Source of the DNA: a virus
Reading direction: 5' to 3' (one strand)
Length of the DNA stretch: 40,152 bases
Virus record (IMG/VR): IMGVR_UViG_3300029787_000120
Location: 1 to 40,152 of that record
Shown: piece by piece, positions 14,153 through 22,094 of the stretch
How positions within the stretch are numbered: position 1 is the first letter of the stretch
How the letters are laid out: every line of letters begins with the position of its first letter
Notes under the pieces: model-generated
What the model saw: the letters and a program-made list of their open reading frames with translations, nothing else
What the model was told of the DNA's origin: nothing
Databases searched by the model: none
Program-made: the position numbers and the translations under genes

Positions 14153-16044
14153 TATCTACGCCCGGATGGTTGTACTTCTACTCTAGTGCTGCCAAGCCTC
14201 CACTTGTAATTTTTTCTATCGTTGACGGCATTATCGTCATCTGATTCAAACCGCAACACAAACTGTCTTGCTCGTGATCGCAAAGATCCAAAAGTTGAAT
14301 TAGGTGTTATCTGCGTCGTCGAATCTGTTGATAGTGTTTGATTGTTAAAATCACGTCTTTTCACCACAACATTTATGGCTGGACTTTGACTTGTGCCTAC
14401 ATCGTTGACAAATAATATATCAGGCAAAATTCGTTTTAAAAATACAAATCTATCGCCGTCTGCAATGTCTATATCGGCTGATTCAATAAATACGCCATCC
14501 ATAGCGCTTTCATCATCATTAAAGCCTTTCTCGTGTTCATAGATGCGTTTAGTTGAACTTTCTTCACCAGCAGCTAAGGGTTTATCCAATACACCTGCGG
14601 CCAACCAACTATAGCGCTCTAGCGTACCGATACTCCAAGAACCTTCTTCATAATTGTATATTACATATCTTGAAATCTCTGTTTCGTTATCGGTGACCGA
14701 TGGATAAAAAAACCAAATTTCAGAAAACTCTTCATTTAAACCTGCAAAACATTTGAAGGCCTGCGTATCATCAAGATCTGAAAACACATAATCTTGCACG
14801 CTACATGGCAGTTTTTGAACAGATCCGTTGTAAAAGTAGAAACCTTTTTTTGACATGTAGTAAACGCCTCGTGGTGAGTTAGAAGCAGCTTTAGGACCTA
14901 TCAACCCTGCACCTTCGTTAATTAAATTAAGAGCGAAGGTAAGGGGTGGCCCAATAAAATTCATTGAGTATAAAGAAGTGTCAGTCCATATTAAAACCTC
15001 TTGTCTTGCTTTAAGGCCGCCAATTATTGCAGAACCAGCTGATAATCTCAGTGATCCAGCAGTATTGGTTGCCAATGGCTCAAACTCTAGCGGGTTTTCT
15101 TGGTCACTAAATGCAATTAACATAGGATCTAATACTCCTGTTCTTGCGCCGCTGCTAATAGGATCTGCTCCTAAAATTATTAAGTGCCTATCTGTTTCAG
15201 AGGTTATTACTTGCAAAGCTTTGGTTGGCACTAAATTAGCTCCACTTGTAGTTGCTAGATTGACTGCCCTAGTGGTAACACCATCATTTTCAATCCATCT
15301 AAATATGCCACCAGCTCTAGGATTTATAATTAAATCTTCACCATAATTATCATGCGTCCATAAGCGCAGATTGTTTGTGTCTGATAGTTCGGTTGCAGAT
15401 CCCCACGGACCAGCACCCCAAGCTCCTACTCCCCAACCAGTAGAAGGGACGTATACATCTAAGCCTGAATTTAATAAATATACTGCATCTGTATTAGAAC
15501 CGCCGTTACCAGAATCACTAGCATTTGCAGTGACGCTAGCTCCGCTTGTATCTTTTGCAGTAATTTCATAAGTGTTAGTGCCTGTAACTAAAGCGATCTG
15601 GTATTCTTGATTAATAACCGCTGCTGTTACATTACCTCCTAAACTAACAGCGCTTGAGAAGGTTACAAAGTCACCATTGACAGCGCCGTGAGCGCTATCT
15701 GTTACAGTTAAGGTTGAAGATCCGTTGGTGGCTGCAAACGTAGCTGAGTTAGTAGTGGTTTTTCTAATTGGGGTTATGTCGTTATATGCACCACCCTCTT
15801 CGATGTAATACTTGTTAGTTGTGCCTATGCCTAGATACTTGTTACCCCCAAGAGAAATCCATGAATGTAATGCTCTTGCAGAACCAACCAAGGTATCCGA
15901 GGAGAGTTTTTCCCAGCCACCTATTTTTTCAACTCTGCCTTTTCTAAAACGAATTTTATCGCCATTTACCCAGCCACCCTCGTTTGAGTAATCGGTTTCC
16001 TCTTTGTTTATACCAGGCTTAAAATTAAGTTTTGATAGTGGCAT
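14152..16044 (-). CDS. Tail/stabilisation protein, 630 aa, beta-rich
   Basis: The product begins MPLSKLNFKPGINKEETDYS and is followed by a GGWVNGDKIRFRKGRVEKIG block. I recall this kind of N-terminus from podovirus structural proteins annotated near P22 gp10 (head-completion/DNA-stabilisation) and tubular tail proteins. The body is a long series of beta-strand-like segments with short loops, consistent with a beta-propeller or beta-helix fold. It lies downstream of two adaptor-like proteins and upstream of the ejection-type proteins, the position expected for a tail hub or nozzle. The exact role is inference. Confidence 0.65.
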   Translation of the reverse strand: MPLSKLNFKPGINKEETDYSNEGGWVNGDKIRFRKGRVEKIGGWEKLSSDTLVGSARALHSWISLGGNKYLGIGTTNKYYIEEGGAYNDITPIRKTTTNSATFAATNGSSTLTVTDSAHGAVNGDFVTFSSAVSLGGNVTAAVINQEYQIALVTGTNTYEITAKDTSGASVTANASDSGNGGSNTDAVYLLNSGLDVYVPSTGWGVGAWGAGPWGSATELSDTNNLRLWTHDNYGEDLIINPRAGGIFRWIENDGVTTRAVNLATTSGANLVPTKALQVITSETDRHLIILGADPISSGARTGVLDPMLIAFSDQENPLEFEPLATNTAGSLRLSAGSAIIGGLKARQEVLIWTDTSLYSMNFIGPPLTFALNLINEGAGLIGPKAASNSPRGVYYMSKKGFYFYNGSVQKLPCSVQDYVFSDLDDTQAFKCFAGLNEEFSEIWFFYPSVTDNETEISRYVIYNYEEGSWSIGTLERYSWLAAGVLDKPLAAGEESSTKRIYEHEKGFNDDESAMDGVFIESADIDIADGDRFVFLKRILPDILFVNDVGTSQSPAINVVVKRRDFNNQTLSTDSTTQITPNSTFGSLRSRARQFVLRFESDDDNAVNDRKNYKWRLGSTRVEVQPSGRR

Positions 16045-16054
16045 GAGGCGACAT

Positions 16055-16483
16055 CTAAGCTAACCTAATAATTGCACCAGTCGCAGTGGCGCTAGGAAAC
16101 ACTACAGTAAAATCCCCTGCGGTTGAGGTTTTATCTCCACCAAAATCAATAGCCGCAACAGCTTTATCTGATTGTGTGTCATTATATATTAAGCACCCTC
16201 TTGCTGTAACTGTAGCGTTACTGAATGTTAAATCTGCAAAGTCGCATAAAGCTGTCGTTCCTGATGTAGTAGGCGTCACGCTTGTTAGCGCAGAACCTCC
16301 AGAAGTATAGTTTGTACCACTTGCTTGCCCTGTTGTGACAAAAGCTGTTGTGCCTGCTCCCAATGTTGCAGAGCTAGTGTATAAAGCCAGTTTAAATGAA
16401 TTACCACTTGACGCAGTAAAATTATGTGTGCCGACTAACAACTCTTGTTTAAAGCTTGTACATATTGCTGATGTTATTGCCAT
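16055..16483 (-). CDS. Small beta-rich virion protein, 142 aa
   Basis: The product begins MAITSAICTSFKQELLVGTH and is almost entirely Ser/Thr/Ala/Gly with alternating hydrophobics, as in a small beta-sandwich. I associate this type with short structural or fibre-knob-like proteins in marine phages, from memory. It is preceded by an overlapping 95-aa gene and followed 10 bases later by the tail protein gene. It has no enzymatic motif. It may be a tail appendage or decoration subunit. Confidence 0.6.
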   Translation of the reverse strand: MAITSAICTSFKQELLVGTHNFTASSGNSFKLALYTSSATLGAGTTAFVTTGQASGTNYTSGGSALTSVTPTTSGTTALCDFADLTFSNATVTARGCLIYNDTQSDKAVAAIDFGGDKTSTAGDFTVVFPSATATGAIIRLA

Positions 16484-16770
16484 TATAGCTCCTTCAATAT
16501 TTTAGCCATGTCGCTGTGGCCTTGTTTTTCTAACAAATTTGCATAAGTCGTGTTTTGCGACTTAATTGCATTTTTTATAGTATATAAGATTACAGTATAA
16601 ACTTGGTTTTGAAAAGCCAAAGCCTGTTGTTTAATATGGTCAGGAGCGTTGTCAGAGATGTCACATATTTTTTTTGTAGCTTGAGCTGCCCAAAACTCTG
16701 GATCATGTCCTTTTCCCTCGGTTGTTGTAACGCCAACCCTTCCTAAAACGAAATCGCTTTTTGCACTCAT
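16483..16770 (-). CDS. Small hypothetical protein, 95 aa
   Basis: The helical 95-residue protein starts MSAKSDFVLGRVGVTTTEGK and contains amphipathic helices (HIKQQALAFQNQVYTVILY, ANLLEKQGHSDMAKILKEL). It overlaps the upstream Rossmann-like gene by four bases and the downstream gene by one. It is found between virion genes and may be a chaperone or minor structural protein. No family is recognised. Confidence 0.6.
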   Translation of the reverse strand: MSAKSDFVLGRVGVTTTEGKGHDPEFWAAQATKKICDISDNAPDHIKQQALAFQNQVYTVILYTIKNAIKSQNTTYANLLEKQGHSDMAKILKEL

Positions 16771-17486
16771 CCTTTGTATGGCTCTGGCGGTACCACGTCC
16801 TCATCAATCTTAAGTCCGTATTGTTCTAGTTGTTTGTTAATATCTTGATATGGCCCAATGATAAATCGCCCTTCATGGGGTACAGCTACGAGTGGTTTGT
16901 CTAATCTATGAAAACCATAAAGCTTTTCAGTAGCCGGGACATTGGAATCTAATACGGTTGATCTACCGCTAATACCAATAAGTATATCTTCGCTCATACA
17001 CTTACTAATCCAAAACTCAACACAAGCTCTGCCAGCTTCTGCAAAGTGCATATTTTCTTTGTATGAAAAATCTATACCGAATAGATCTAGTCTTTCTACT
17101 TTATTGTATAAAGCAAAGGCAACAGCATAAGCCACTGTATTATTTAGATATGCGCATTTTGTTGCATTACATACATCCTCAACAGGATACATTACAGGGT
17201 TATTAATTCTTGGATCTAACTCACAGGTGTAAACCGGTGTTTGTGTTTCTCGCAGAACTCTGCACATTACAGACGTTTGTTTACCTGCATCGTCGGTATC
17301 AAAAAACCTACTTGCAGGATCTAACATAAATATGCGATCACATGGATATGTTGATGCAGCCGAGTTTATGCACCAAACCTCATCCCACTGTCTACCATTT
17401 TGTAAACCTATTGCGAAATCTACTTGAGATATGCCAAGTCCGACTAGAGCAACGCTTTTGCCCTCTAAAGATTCTATTCTACTCAT
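16767..17486 (-). CDS. Rossmann-like protein in the virion block (DUF115/MptE-like?), 239 aa
   Basis: Near the N-terminus KSVALVGLGISQVDFA forms a beta-strand plus glycine-rich turn like those of nucleotide-binding Rossmann folds, followed by EVWCINSAAS and RIFMLDPASRFFD. Later come VERLDLFGIDFSY and CVEFWISKCMSED. The layout reminds me of DUF115/MptE-like or sialyltransferase-like proteins that sit in phage genomes and may modify glycans, but this is recall without alignment. It is embedded, with overlaps on both sides, among adaptor and tail genes, so it is probably expressed late and might act on a virion or surface component. The catalytic chemistry cannot be inferred. Confidence 0.55.
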   Translation of the reverse strand: MSRIESLEGKSVALVGLGISQVDFAIGLQNGRQWDEVWCINSAASTYPCDRIFMLDPASRFFDTDDAGKQTSVMCRVLRETQTPVYTCELDPRINNPVMYPVEDVCNATKCAYLNNTVAYAVAFALYNKVERLDLFGIDFSYKENMHFAEAGRACVEFWISKCMSEDILIGISGRSTVLDSNVPATEKLYGFHRLDKPLVAVPHEGRFIIGPYQDINKQLEQYGLKIDEDVVPPEPYKG

Positions 17487-18130
17487 CAGCTCACGTTAGA
17501 GCGAACTGAATCATACCTATACTCGTCGCGTGTACCACGACCTTCTGATGTGTTTTTCATTCTAGCTATCGCCTCCTTAAAACGCCCTTCTAACTGTGCA
17601 ATAACGTCAGCCGGTTCTTTTAAAAAGATTGCACCCTCAACCAAGGAACCATACAATAATGCATCGCTGTAGTCCGTCGATAAGAATGTCGTGCCAGAGT
17701 CGCTACCAGCAGTCAAAGAGACTGGTTTATGTAAATAATGAAGTTCAACCGTATAATCTGCATCAGGTATAGGCGAAACCTCAAAAGCCGCATCGTCAAA
17801 CAAAGAATAATATTTAGGCGTGCTTCTTGTAGTGCCTGGTGAATATTCTTTAATAAATGACGGATGTTTAAAATCTAGATAATCGTATGTTGACGAGCTT
17901 ATTAAGGCCAAGCTCATCGGCGCATAAAAATCTGTTGGTGTAGCTAAAAAACGATTACCTGTTGTCAAAGTCCCTTGTACATTCTTTCTTTGTTCAGGCA
18001 GTTGTACAAAAGAAAATATACGATCCTCTGACTGTTGAATAAATGTTGGTAGTTGAGAGGTAAATGTCGACTCAGATACCTCAAGGTAATCTTGTATTGC
18101 TGTCTTTAGTGTTGCAAATGTAAAGCTCAT
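17486..18130 (-). CDS. Probable head-tail adaptor protein, 214 aa
   Basis: The product starts MSFTFATLKTAIQDYLEVSE, a helical start, then FIQQSEDRIFSFVQLPEQR, a beta-rich centre (DADYTVELHYLHKP) and a C-terminal helix rich in Arg/Glu (LEGRFKEAIARMKNTSE). This helix–beta insert–helix plan and the Tyr/Pro-rich strand are what I recall for SU10-type adaptor proteins in marine podoviruses. It comes two genes after another adaptor-like protein, as expected for a connector stack. It overlaps both neighbours. Assignment is moderate. Confidence 0.6.
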   Translation of the reverse strand: MSFTFATLKTAIQDYLEVSESTFTSQLPTFIQQSEDRIFSFVQLPEQRKNVQGTLTTGNRFLATPTDFYAPMSLALISSSTYDYLDFKHPSFIKEYSPGTTRSTPKYYSLFDDAAFEVSPIPDADYTVELHYLHKPVSLTAGSDSGTTFLSTDYSDALLYGSLVEGAIFLKEPADVIAQLEGRFKEAIARMKNTSEGRGTRDEYRYDSVRSNVS

Positions 18131-18438
18131 GTTGTCACCGTAACCTCACCAACGCTAGAGCTAACAGAAAAAGTTGTAAGCAAGCTACCTAATTTACCAT
18201 CCCCAACATTCGTATAAACCAAAAATCTTGAGTTGTCATCTGCTATATCTGGCCTCGGGTCTTTTACTGCCTGAGGATCGACGGCAGTCGGTTTTGGCTG
18301 TAACTGTGGGTGCTTTGCATCCCATTGGTCAGGACCAACCAATAAACCGTCCCAAGTTTTACGCATTTCTCGCAACTTATACCTGAAGCCAGATATATCA
18401 CAGATACCGTAAGAATTTTTACCAGATGCGAAAGCCAT
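18127..18438 (-). CDS. Conserved marine-phage-type protein, 103 aa
   Basis: The sequence contains YGICDISGFRYKLREM, then DGLLVGPDQWDAKHPQ and KDPRPDIADDN. I recognise this order (GICD..GFRYKLRE..DGL.VGPD.WD..HPQ) as a family that recurs in phages next to adaptor genes, from memory; its function is unknown to me. Cys and His are too few for a clear zinc site. It overlaps both neighbours by four bases or less, so its synthesis is tied to that of the two adaptors. A connector or tail-completion role is inferred by position. Confidence 0.6.
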   Translation of the reverse strand: MAFASGKNSYGICDISGFRYKLREMRKTWDGLLVGPDQWDAKHPQLQPKPTAVDPQAVKDPRPDIADDNSRFLVYTNVGDGKLGSLLTTFSVSSSVGEVTVTT

Positions 18439-19133
18439 TATGCGTTGTTATAACTCCGTAAGTTAGGTGTAATGTTAAATGATGCACGGTCTTCATCAGT
18501 AGACAATGCTCTTTGAAACTCCTCTTCATACAAACCTTTTAGCAACCCGGTTCTCTCTGGCGCTCTTTTCAAGGACATGTAATAAGCCAGCCCAGCAGCT
18601 AAACATGGATAAAACCGAAACGGCATATCTAATGTATTAGCGCCTGCGTCTGCGTCATCCATTCTTGTTAGAACATTCATGTGAACAACATAAGTGCTAG
18701 ATTTGTCTGGCGTTGGCCAAACTTTGATAGTTGGTGTTGTTTGTTTGTTTATAAAATATTGGTTTGGCTTACCAGTGCTAGATTTTGTTGTTATATGTGA
18801 ATACTCTGCTCTGCTTAGTCTTGTAAGCGGTAGATCTGTGGTTTCAGTACCTACTGTTTCTCTTATAAACACATCTAATACATCTATAGGTGCTGTAGCG
18901 TTGGTGCTATCTATGTTGTATGTTGCAGTATCTTTGACCATGTCTAGAGTTTTTTCTTGCACAGTCCATTGATTTAGACCTCTGTTTGCCCACTCAGCAA
19001 GCATAAGATTTAGGCTTCTTGTTGCACTTTTAAGATCATAACCTGTTCTAAGCTCTAAACCACAGCGCTCAAAAGCCTCCTCAACGTAATCAGCTACATC
19101 TAATTCAAAATCTTTACTGCCTGATAATGCCAT
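18438..19133 (-). CDS. Probable head-tail adaptor / tail accessory protein, 231 aa
   Basis: The N-terminus (DVADYVEEAFERCGLEL, then RSLNLMLAEWANRGLNQWTV) is a helical pair that resembles the N-terminal helices of P22 gp4-type tail accessory factors. The middle has beta strands (TYNIDSTNATAPIDVLDVF, TPTIKVWPTPD) and the C-terminal part returns to helices (YPCLAAGLAYYMSLK). This plan is typical of connector proteins that bind under the portal. It is first of the adaptor trio in transcription order. Confidence is moderate as no alignment was run. Confidence 0.6.
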   Translation of the reverse strand: MALSGSKDFELDVADYVEEAFERCGLELRTGYDLKSATRSLNLMLAEWANRGLNQWTVQEKTLDMVKDTATYNIDSTNATAPIDVLDVFIRETVGTETTDLPLTRLSRAEYSHITTKSSTGKPNQYFINKQTTPTIKVWPTPDKSSTYVVHMNVLTRMDDADAGANTLDMPFRFYPCLAAGLAYYMSLKRAPERTGLLKGLYEEEFQRALSTDEDRASFNITPNLRSYNNA

Positions 19134-19135
19134 AA

Positions 19136-19825
19136 TTACTCTCTATCTTCGTCTGAGGCATATAAATTGTCAAATGTAGATACTGGATCTGTGTAACTCT
19201 CATGTGCCTCAGCTGAGTGAACCCACTGTGATGGAGAAAAATCTGGTGGTCCTTCACCTGTTCTCCATAAAGCTGGATTAGTTGCTCTAACGCGATTATT
19301 TGGCAAAGCAACAAAATTACCTGTGTATTCACCAGCGTTAGTCAAGTATAGCACATGACTTTGTTTGTGTTGTGCGGGATCATCTGCTATTGAGTGCTCA
19401 GTATAATCAACGGTAAACATATATTTGCCTAGATAAAACTCACCACCTATTTTGCAATACCACGGACTTGAGCTAACTCGATCTAAGATAACCACGCTAT
19501 GATGATGACTTAGACAATCCCAAGGTTGTGCTAAATGATCTTCCATTGGTTTTGGCCACTCTGGTAAAGGTATATCGCCTACGAGCGCTTGTATTGGCAT
19601 CCTTGCCCACATGGCTCCACCATGTACATTTTCATCAGGATAGCCTTCAAAATCAGTTTCACAACCTGTAAATACCACTTGGAAGGAGAGAGATCTGTCC
19701 GGGATTGTGTTGACTGCAAAAGCCAAGGCATGCAAATACTCACCATGCCCATGTTGATGATTGGTTGTAAACTCTTTTCTTACCCAGCATTTAAACTGCG
19801 GGATATTTGATATTAAATACGCCAC
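19136..19825 (-). CDS. Histidine/tryptophan-rich conserved protein, 229 aa
   Basis: The product starts MAYLISNIPQFKCWVRKEFT and has clustered histidines (NHQHGHGEYLH near residue 22, LSHHHSVVIL near residue 107) and many Trp/Pro. The segment pattern is beta-rich, and the overall look is of a compact globular domain with a possible metal site. I recall similar proteins in marine phages among structural genes, without assigned function. It is separated by two bases from the adaptor gene downstream and by 20 bases from the basic-protein cluster upstream. Confidence 0.6.
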   Translation of the reverse strand: MAYLISNIPQFKCWVRKEFTTNHQHGHGEYLHALAFAVNTIPDRSLSFQVVFTGCETDFEGYPDENVHGGAMWARMPIQALVGDIPLPEWPKPMEDHLAQPWDCLSHHHSVVILDRVSSSPWYCKIGGEFYLGKYMFTVDYTEHSIADDPAQHKQSHVLYLTNAGEYTGNFVALPNNRVRATNPALWRTGEGPPDFSPSQWVHSAEAHESYTDPVSTFDNLYASDEDRE

Positions 19826-19845
19826 CTTATTTAATTAAAAAAGTA

Positions 19846-20118
19846 TTACCTTTTTCCGCCTTTTGCTCTGTATTTGGTGCCTTTCATGCCGCCACCTTTA
19901 GCCATACCTTTTGTGCTTTTAATTTTTGCTATATCGCCACCTAAAGCCATTCTTACAGAGGCTGGCATATTGCTCATGCCTGGATTAGCTTTCATTTCGC
20001 TCATCAAAGCAGCTCCGCCTTTAGCCATGTACTTAGTTCCTTTCATACTACCACCTTTGGCCATATATTTAGTCCCTTTCATACCACCGCCTCTTGCCAT
20101 GTATTTACTTTTTTTCAT
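19846..20118 (-). CDS. Repeat protein with KYMAKGG units, very basic, 90 aa
   Basis: The product is built from repeats of KYMAKGG-x-MKGT, with three near-identical tandem copies at the N-terminus and degenerate copies at the C-terminus around a short helical middle (LMSEMKANPGMSNMPASVRM). Lysine, methionine and glycine dominate, and there is almost no acid. No catalytic motif is present. It is the last of six consecutive small basic genes. A nucleic-acid- or capsid-associated role is plausible, but only by composition. Confidence 0.7.
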   Translation of the reverse strand: MKKSKYMARGGGMKGTKYMAKGGSMKGTKYMAKGGAALMSEMKANPGMSNMPASVRMALGGDIAKIKSTKGMAKGGGMKGTKYRAKGGKR

Positions 20119-20121
20119 TTT

Positions 20122-20430
20122 TTATCTCCTTCCAAACAAACCCATGTTTGAACTGTTGTTAATAATACCACCTTTTGCTGCAAAAGTTTTCACATTAGTA
20201 GGTTTACCACCTACACCTTGTTTTTTTGCACGCTTGCGAGTGACCGCTGATCTAATTTGTGACTTAGTCATGCGCTTTGCTTTTGATCTTGGCACGCATT
20301 TTGGATACTTGCGTTTAGATCCTTTTGCAGAAGCACGACCACATTTTTGAAATTTGCCCTTTTTCTTAGGCGCACCTATATCTACCCAATCTCCTTTAGG
20401 GCCTTTGCCAAACCATTCTTTAAGTGACAT
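20122..20430 (-). CDS. Small basic marine-phage-type protein, 102 aa
   Basis: The product begins MSLKEWFGKGPKGDWVDIGA and continues with KFQKCGRASAKGSKRKYPKC, MTKSQIRSAVTRKR and GGKPTNVKTF. I recognise this arrangement as a family recurrent in marine phages (cyanophages and pelagiphages, from memory). Two Cys near residues 30 and 45 could be paired or bind metal. It is strongly basic. The start shares one base with the stop of the preceding gene (TAATG). Function is unknown. Confidence 0.7.
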   Translation of the reverse strand: MSLKEWFGKGPKGDWVDIGAPKKKGKFQKCGRASAKGSKRKYPKCVPRSKAKRMTKSQIRSAVTRKRAKKQGVGGKPTNVKTFAAKGGIINNSSNMGLFGRR

Positions 20431-20717
20431 TACTTCTTCCTACTCCGTCTTATGGCTTCTTTACCGCGCTTAAACACGTTAGCAATACCGGTTTTACCCA
20501 TAACTTTGGCTCTTTGTTCGCCCACCGTTAAAATTTGGATTTTTCTAGCAAACGGTTTTTTTATACGCTTTACTTTATTAACAGTAGCGTTTGCATCCTT
20601 CATAGTAGCAAACTTGATGCTAACAGTGTCCTTAGGATTTTCGTCAGTATATAAACGTCTGCCCGAACCTTTAGGTTTTTTACCTGTGCCTTTTTTTGGA
20701 TCTCTTTTTTTTCTCAT
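20430..20717 (-). CDS. Small basic protein, 95 aa
   Basis: The first 20 residues are almost all Lys/Arg/Gly, followed by GRRLYTDENPKDTVSIKFAT, then TVNKVKRIKKPFARKIQILT and VGEQRAKVMGK. The centre alternates strand and helix like a small alpha/beta domain, suggesting a folded core with a disordered basic N-terminus. I recall near-identical motifs in marine phage proteins of unknown function. It overlaps the 55-aa gene upstream by four bases (ATGA). Confidence 0.7.
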   Translation of the reverse strand: MRKKRDPKKGTGKKPKGSGRRLYTDENPKDTVSIKFATMKDANATVNKVKRIKKPFARKIQILTVGEQRAKVMGKTGIANVFKRGKEAIRRSRKK

Positions 20718-20881
20718 CGGGACAATCTTCGTTTTAAACGTTTTTTATACTTAGCACTCTTTCTTTTGGTGCCATCTGATCGTTTTATTAGACCTCTTGC
20801 CTTGGCTGAGGCTCGCTCACTAAAACCCAGTTTTTTTCTTTGTCTAAGTTTGCGTCTTATAGTGCTACCTTTGGCAACCAT
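20714..20881 (-). CDS. Very small arginine/lysine-rich protein, 55 aa
   Basis: The 55-residue frame runs from ATG 20881 (which shares a base with the stop of the 163-aa gene) to a TGA that overlaps the next gene's ATG. Both overlaps make it a genuine gene despite its size. The sequence starts MVAKGSTIRRKLRQRKKLGF and ends KYKKRLKRRLSR; roughly half of the residues are Lys/Arg. It has the composition of a DNA-condensing or RNA-binding peptide. No family is recognised. Confidence 0.7.
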   Translation of the reverse strand: MVAKGSTIRRKLRQRKKLGFSERASAKARGLIKRSDGTKRKSAKYKKRLKRRLSR

Positions 20882-21372
20882 TAGCTTCTTGGAACTCTAG
20901 TTTTTTTGCGTTTTGAATCCATCATGGCGCCACAGCCTCTGCCTTGAACCATTGTTACAGCTCCGCCGTTACGCATAAAACCCATTTTGTTTCTAACTCG
21001 TTTTGGTAACTTTGGTAAGCCTTTATTATCAGCTGGTATTGGTTTGAGGTTTTTATTATTTACCTCACCGCCAACAGCTTTCTTAGCTCCCTTATACTTA
21101 CCACCGCGTTTTTTGTAAGTTCTAACCAACCAAGCGTTTGCGTATGCGCTGGGGTAAACATCAAACTTTCTTTTTGCTTCTGCTTTGACCCGAGCATACA
21201 AGCTTGGATTCGCAACATTGCTTGGTGCACCAGACTTCTTCTTAGCTTTACCACCTTTTTTAAGTTTTAATGTCTCTAAAGTCTTAGCTTGTTTGGCATG
21301 CGTGTTGCTTGCTTTTTTAAGAGCTTTGGATACTTTGTTTATTTTTTTTCTTGCGTTTTTTCTAACAATCAT
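20881..21372 (-). CDS. Basic protein with DUF5872-like segment, 163 aa
   Basis: The N-terminal 50 residues are Lys-rich and helical. Residues about 56–95 contain PSLYARVKAEAKRKFDVYPS then AYANAWLVRTYKKRGGKYK, which I recognise as a DUF5872-type signature found in phages and large algal viruses, from memory. The C-terminus is Gly/Met/Arg-rich (FMRNGGAVTMVQGRGCGAMM) and ends in basic residues. The gene is the longest in the run of six basic genes. A virion-packaged DNA-associated role is possible but unproven. Confidence 0.7.
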   Translation of the reverse strand: MIVRKNARKKINKVSKALKKASNTHAKQAKTLETLKLKKGGKAKKKSGAPSNVANPSLYARVKAEAKRKFDVYPSAYANAWLVRTYKKRGGKYKGAKKAVGGEVNNKNLKPIPADNKGLPKLPKRVRNKMGFMRNGGAVTMVQGRGCGAMMDSKRKKTRVPRS

Positions 21373-21681
21373 TTAACACTTCCACCTTCTTCTTGCTTGC
21401 CTAATTCTAGAATTAGGATTATTTCTTGTTTTAGCTGAACTTTTTTTGAGTTGGCCTAAAGATCTAGCGCAAAATGACTTTCGTCTTTTTGCAGCTTTGC
21501 TACCTTTTTTGACCTTACCAGTAACAGCACCTTTTAATTTTGAACCTGGATTCTTTTTACGATAGGCTTTTATGCCTTTACGCGTCATCCCGGCTCCCTG
21601 TTTGGTAGGGCGATAATTACCGCCCTTGCCAACAGTGCGTCGGACTTGTTTTGCCCTACGCTTTGGTTTTTTTACAGCCAT
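21373..21681 (-). CDS. Small basic DUF6321-like protein, 102 aa
   Basis: Motifs GAGMTRKGIKAYRKKNPGSK and KKGSKAAKRRKSFCARSLGQ are the signature I recall for DUF6321, widespread in marine phages and some bacteria. The protein is extremely basic throughout and ends ARRRWKC. One base separates its stop (21373) from the start of the next basic gene (21372). It is the first of the six basic genes in transcription order, directly behind the 134-aa virion protein gene with a shared base. Confidence 0.75.
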   Translation of the reverse strand: MAVKKPKRRAKQVRRTVGKGGNYRPTKQGAGMTRKGIKAYRKKNPGSKLKGAVTGKVKKGSKAAKRRKSFCARSLGQLKKSSAKTRNNPNSRIRQARRRWKC

Positions 21682-22085
21682 TAGCCGTAATTTTTATTCA
21701 ATATCAAAATGATAGAGTAAGCATCGCCACTAGAGTGTCCTACCGTTGTAAAGTCGATATCTCCTGTTACGCCTGAACCTGCATTATTTGGTATTCCAGA
21801 AAACTGGTCAAAATACTCGTCACCAGAACTATCTGGAGCCAAAGTCACTGCTAAAACATTAGTGCTAGCATCAAACTCGATGTCAACACCCATGCCTCGG
21901 CAAAACCAATGTATTCTTGAAATAGCTACGCTAGTACAAGCTCTGCCCTTGCTGTCACCTTGCAGTGCCGAAACATCGACTTTTTTAACAGAAGATTCGC
22001 CTGTGCCATCAGATTCATTAGTAAATTTTAATATAGCAAGCCTCTCACCATCTTGAATGGTTTGTGAGGTAACTGTATCAGCCAT
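21681..22085 (-). CDS. Small virion protein, 134 aa, beta-rich
   Basis: The product begins MADTVTSQTIQDGERLAILK, then FTNESDGTGESSVKKVDVS. It ends VTGDIDFTTVGHSSGDAYSI followed by ILILNKN. I recognise the pattern (MADTVTS…ISDGTGES…TGDI..TT.GHSSGD.Y.I.L) as a small virion structural family widely present in marine myo- and podophages, from memory. A beta-sandwich fold is expected, and decoration or collar roles have been suggested for such proteins. It is nine bases downstream of the 236-aa gene. Confidence 0.7.
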   Translation of the reverse strand: MADTVTSQTIQDGERLAILKFTNESDGTGESSVKKVDVSALQGDSKGRACTSVAISRIHWFCRGMGVDIEFDASTNVLAVTLAPDSSGDEYFDQFSGIPNNAGSGVTGDIDFTTVGHSSGDAYSIILILNKNYG

Positions 22086-22094
22086 TATCTACTC

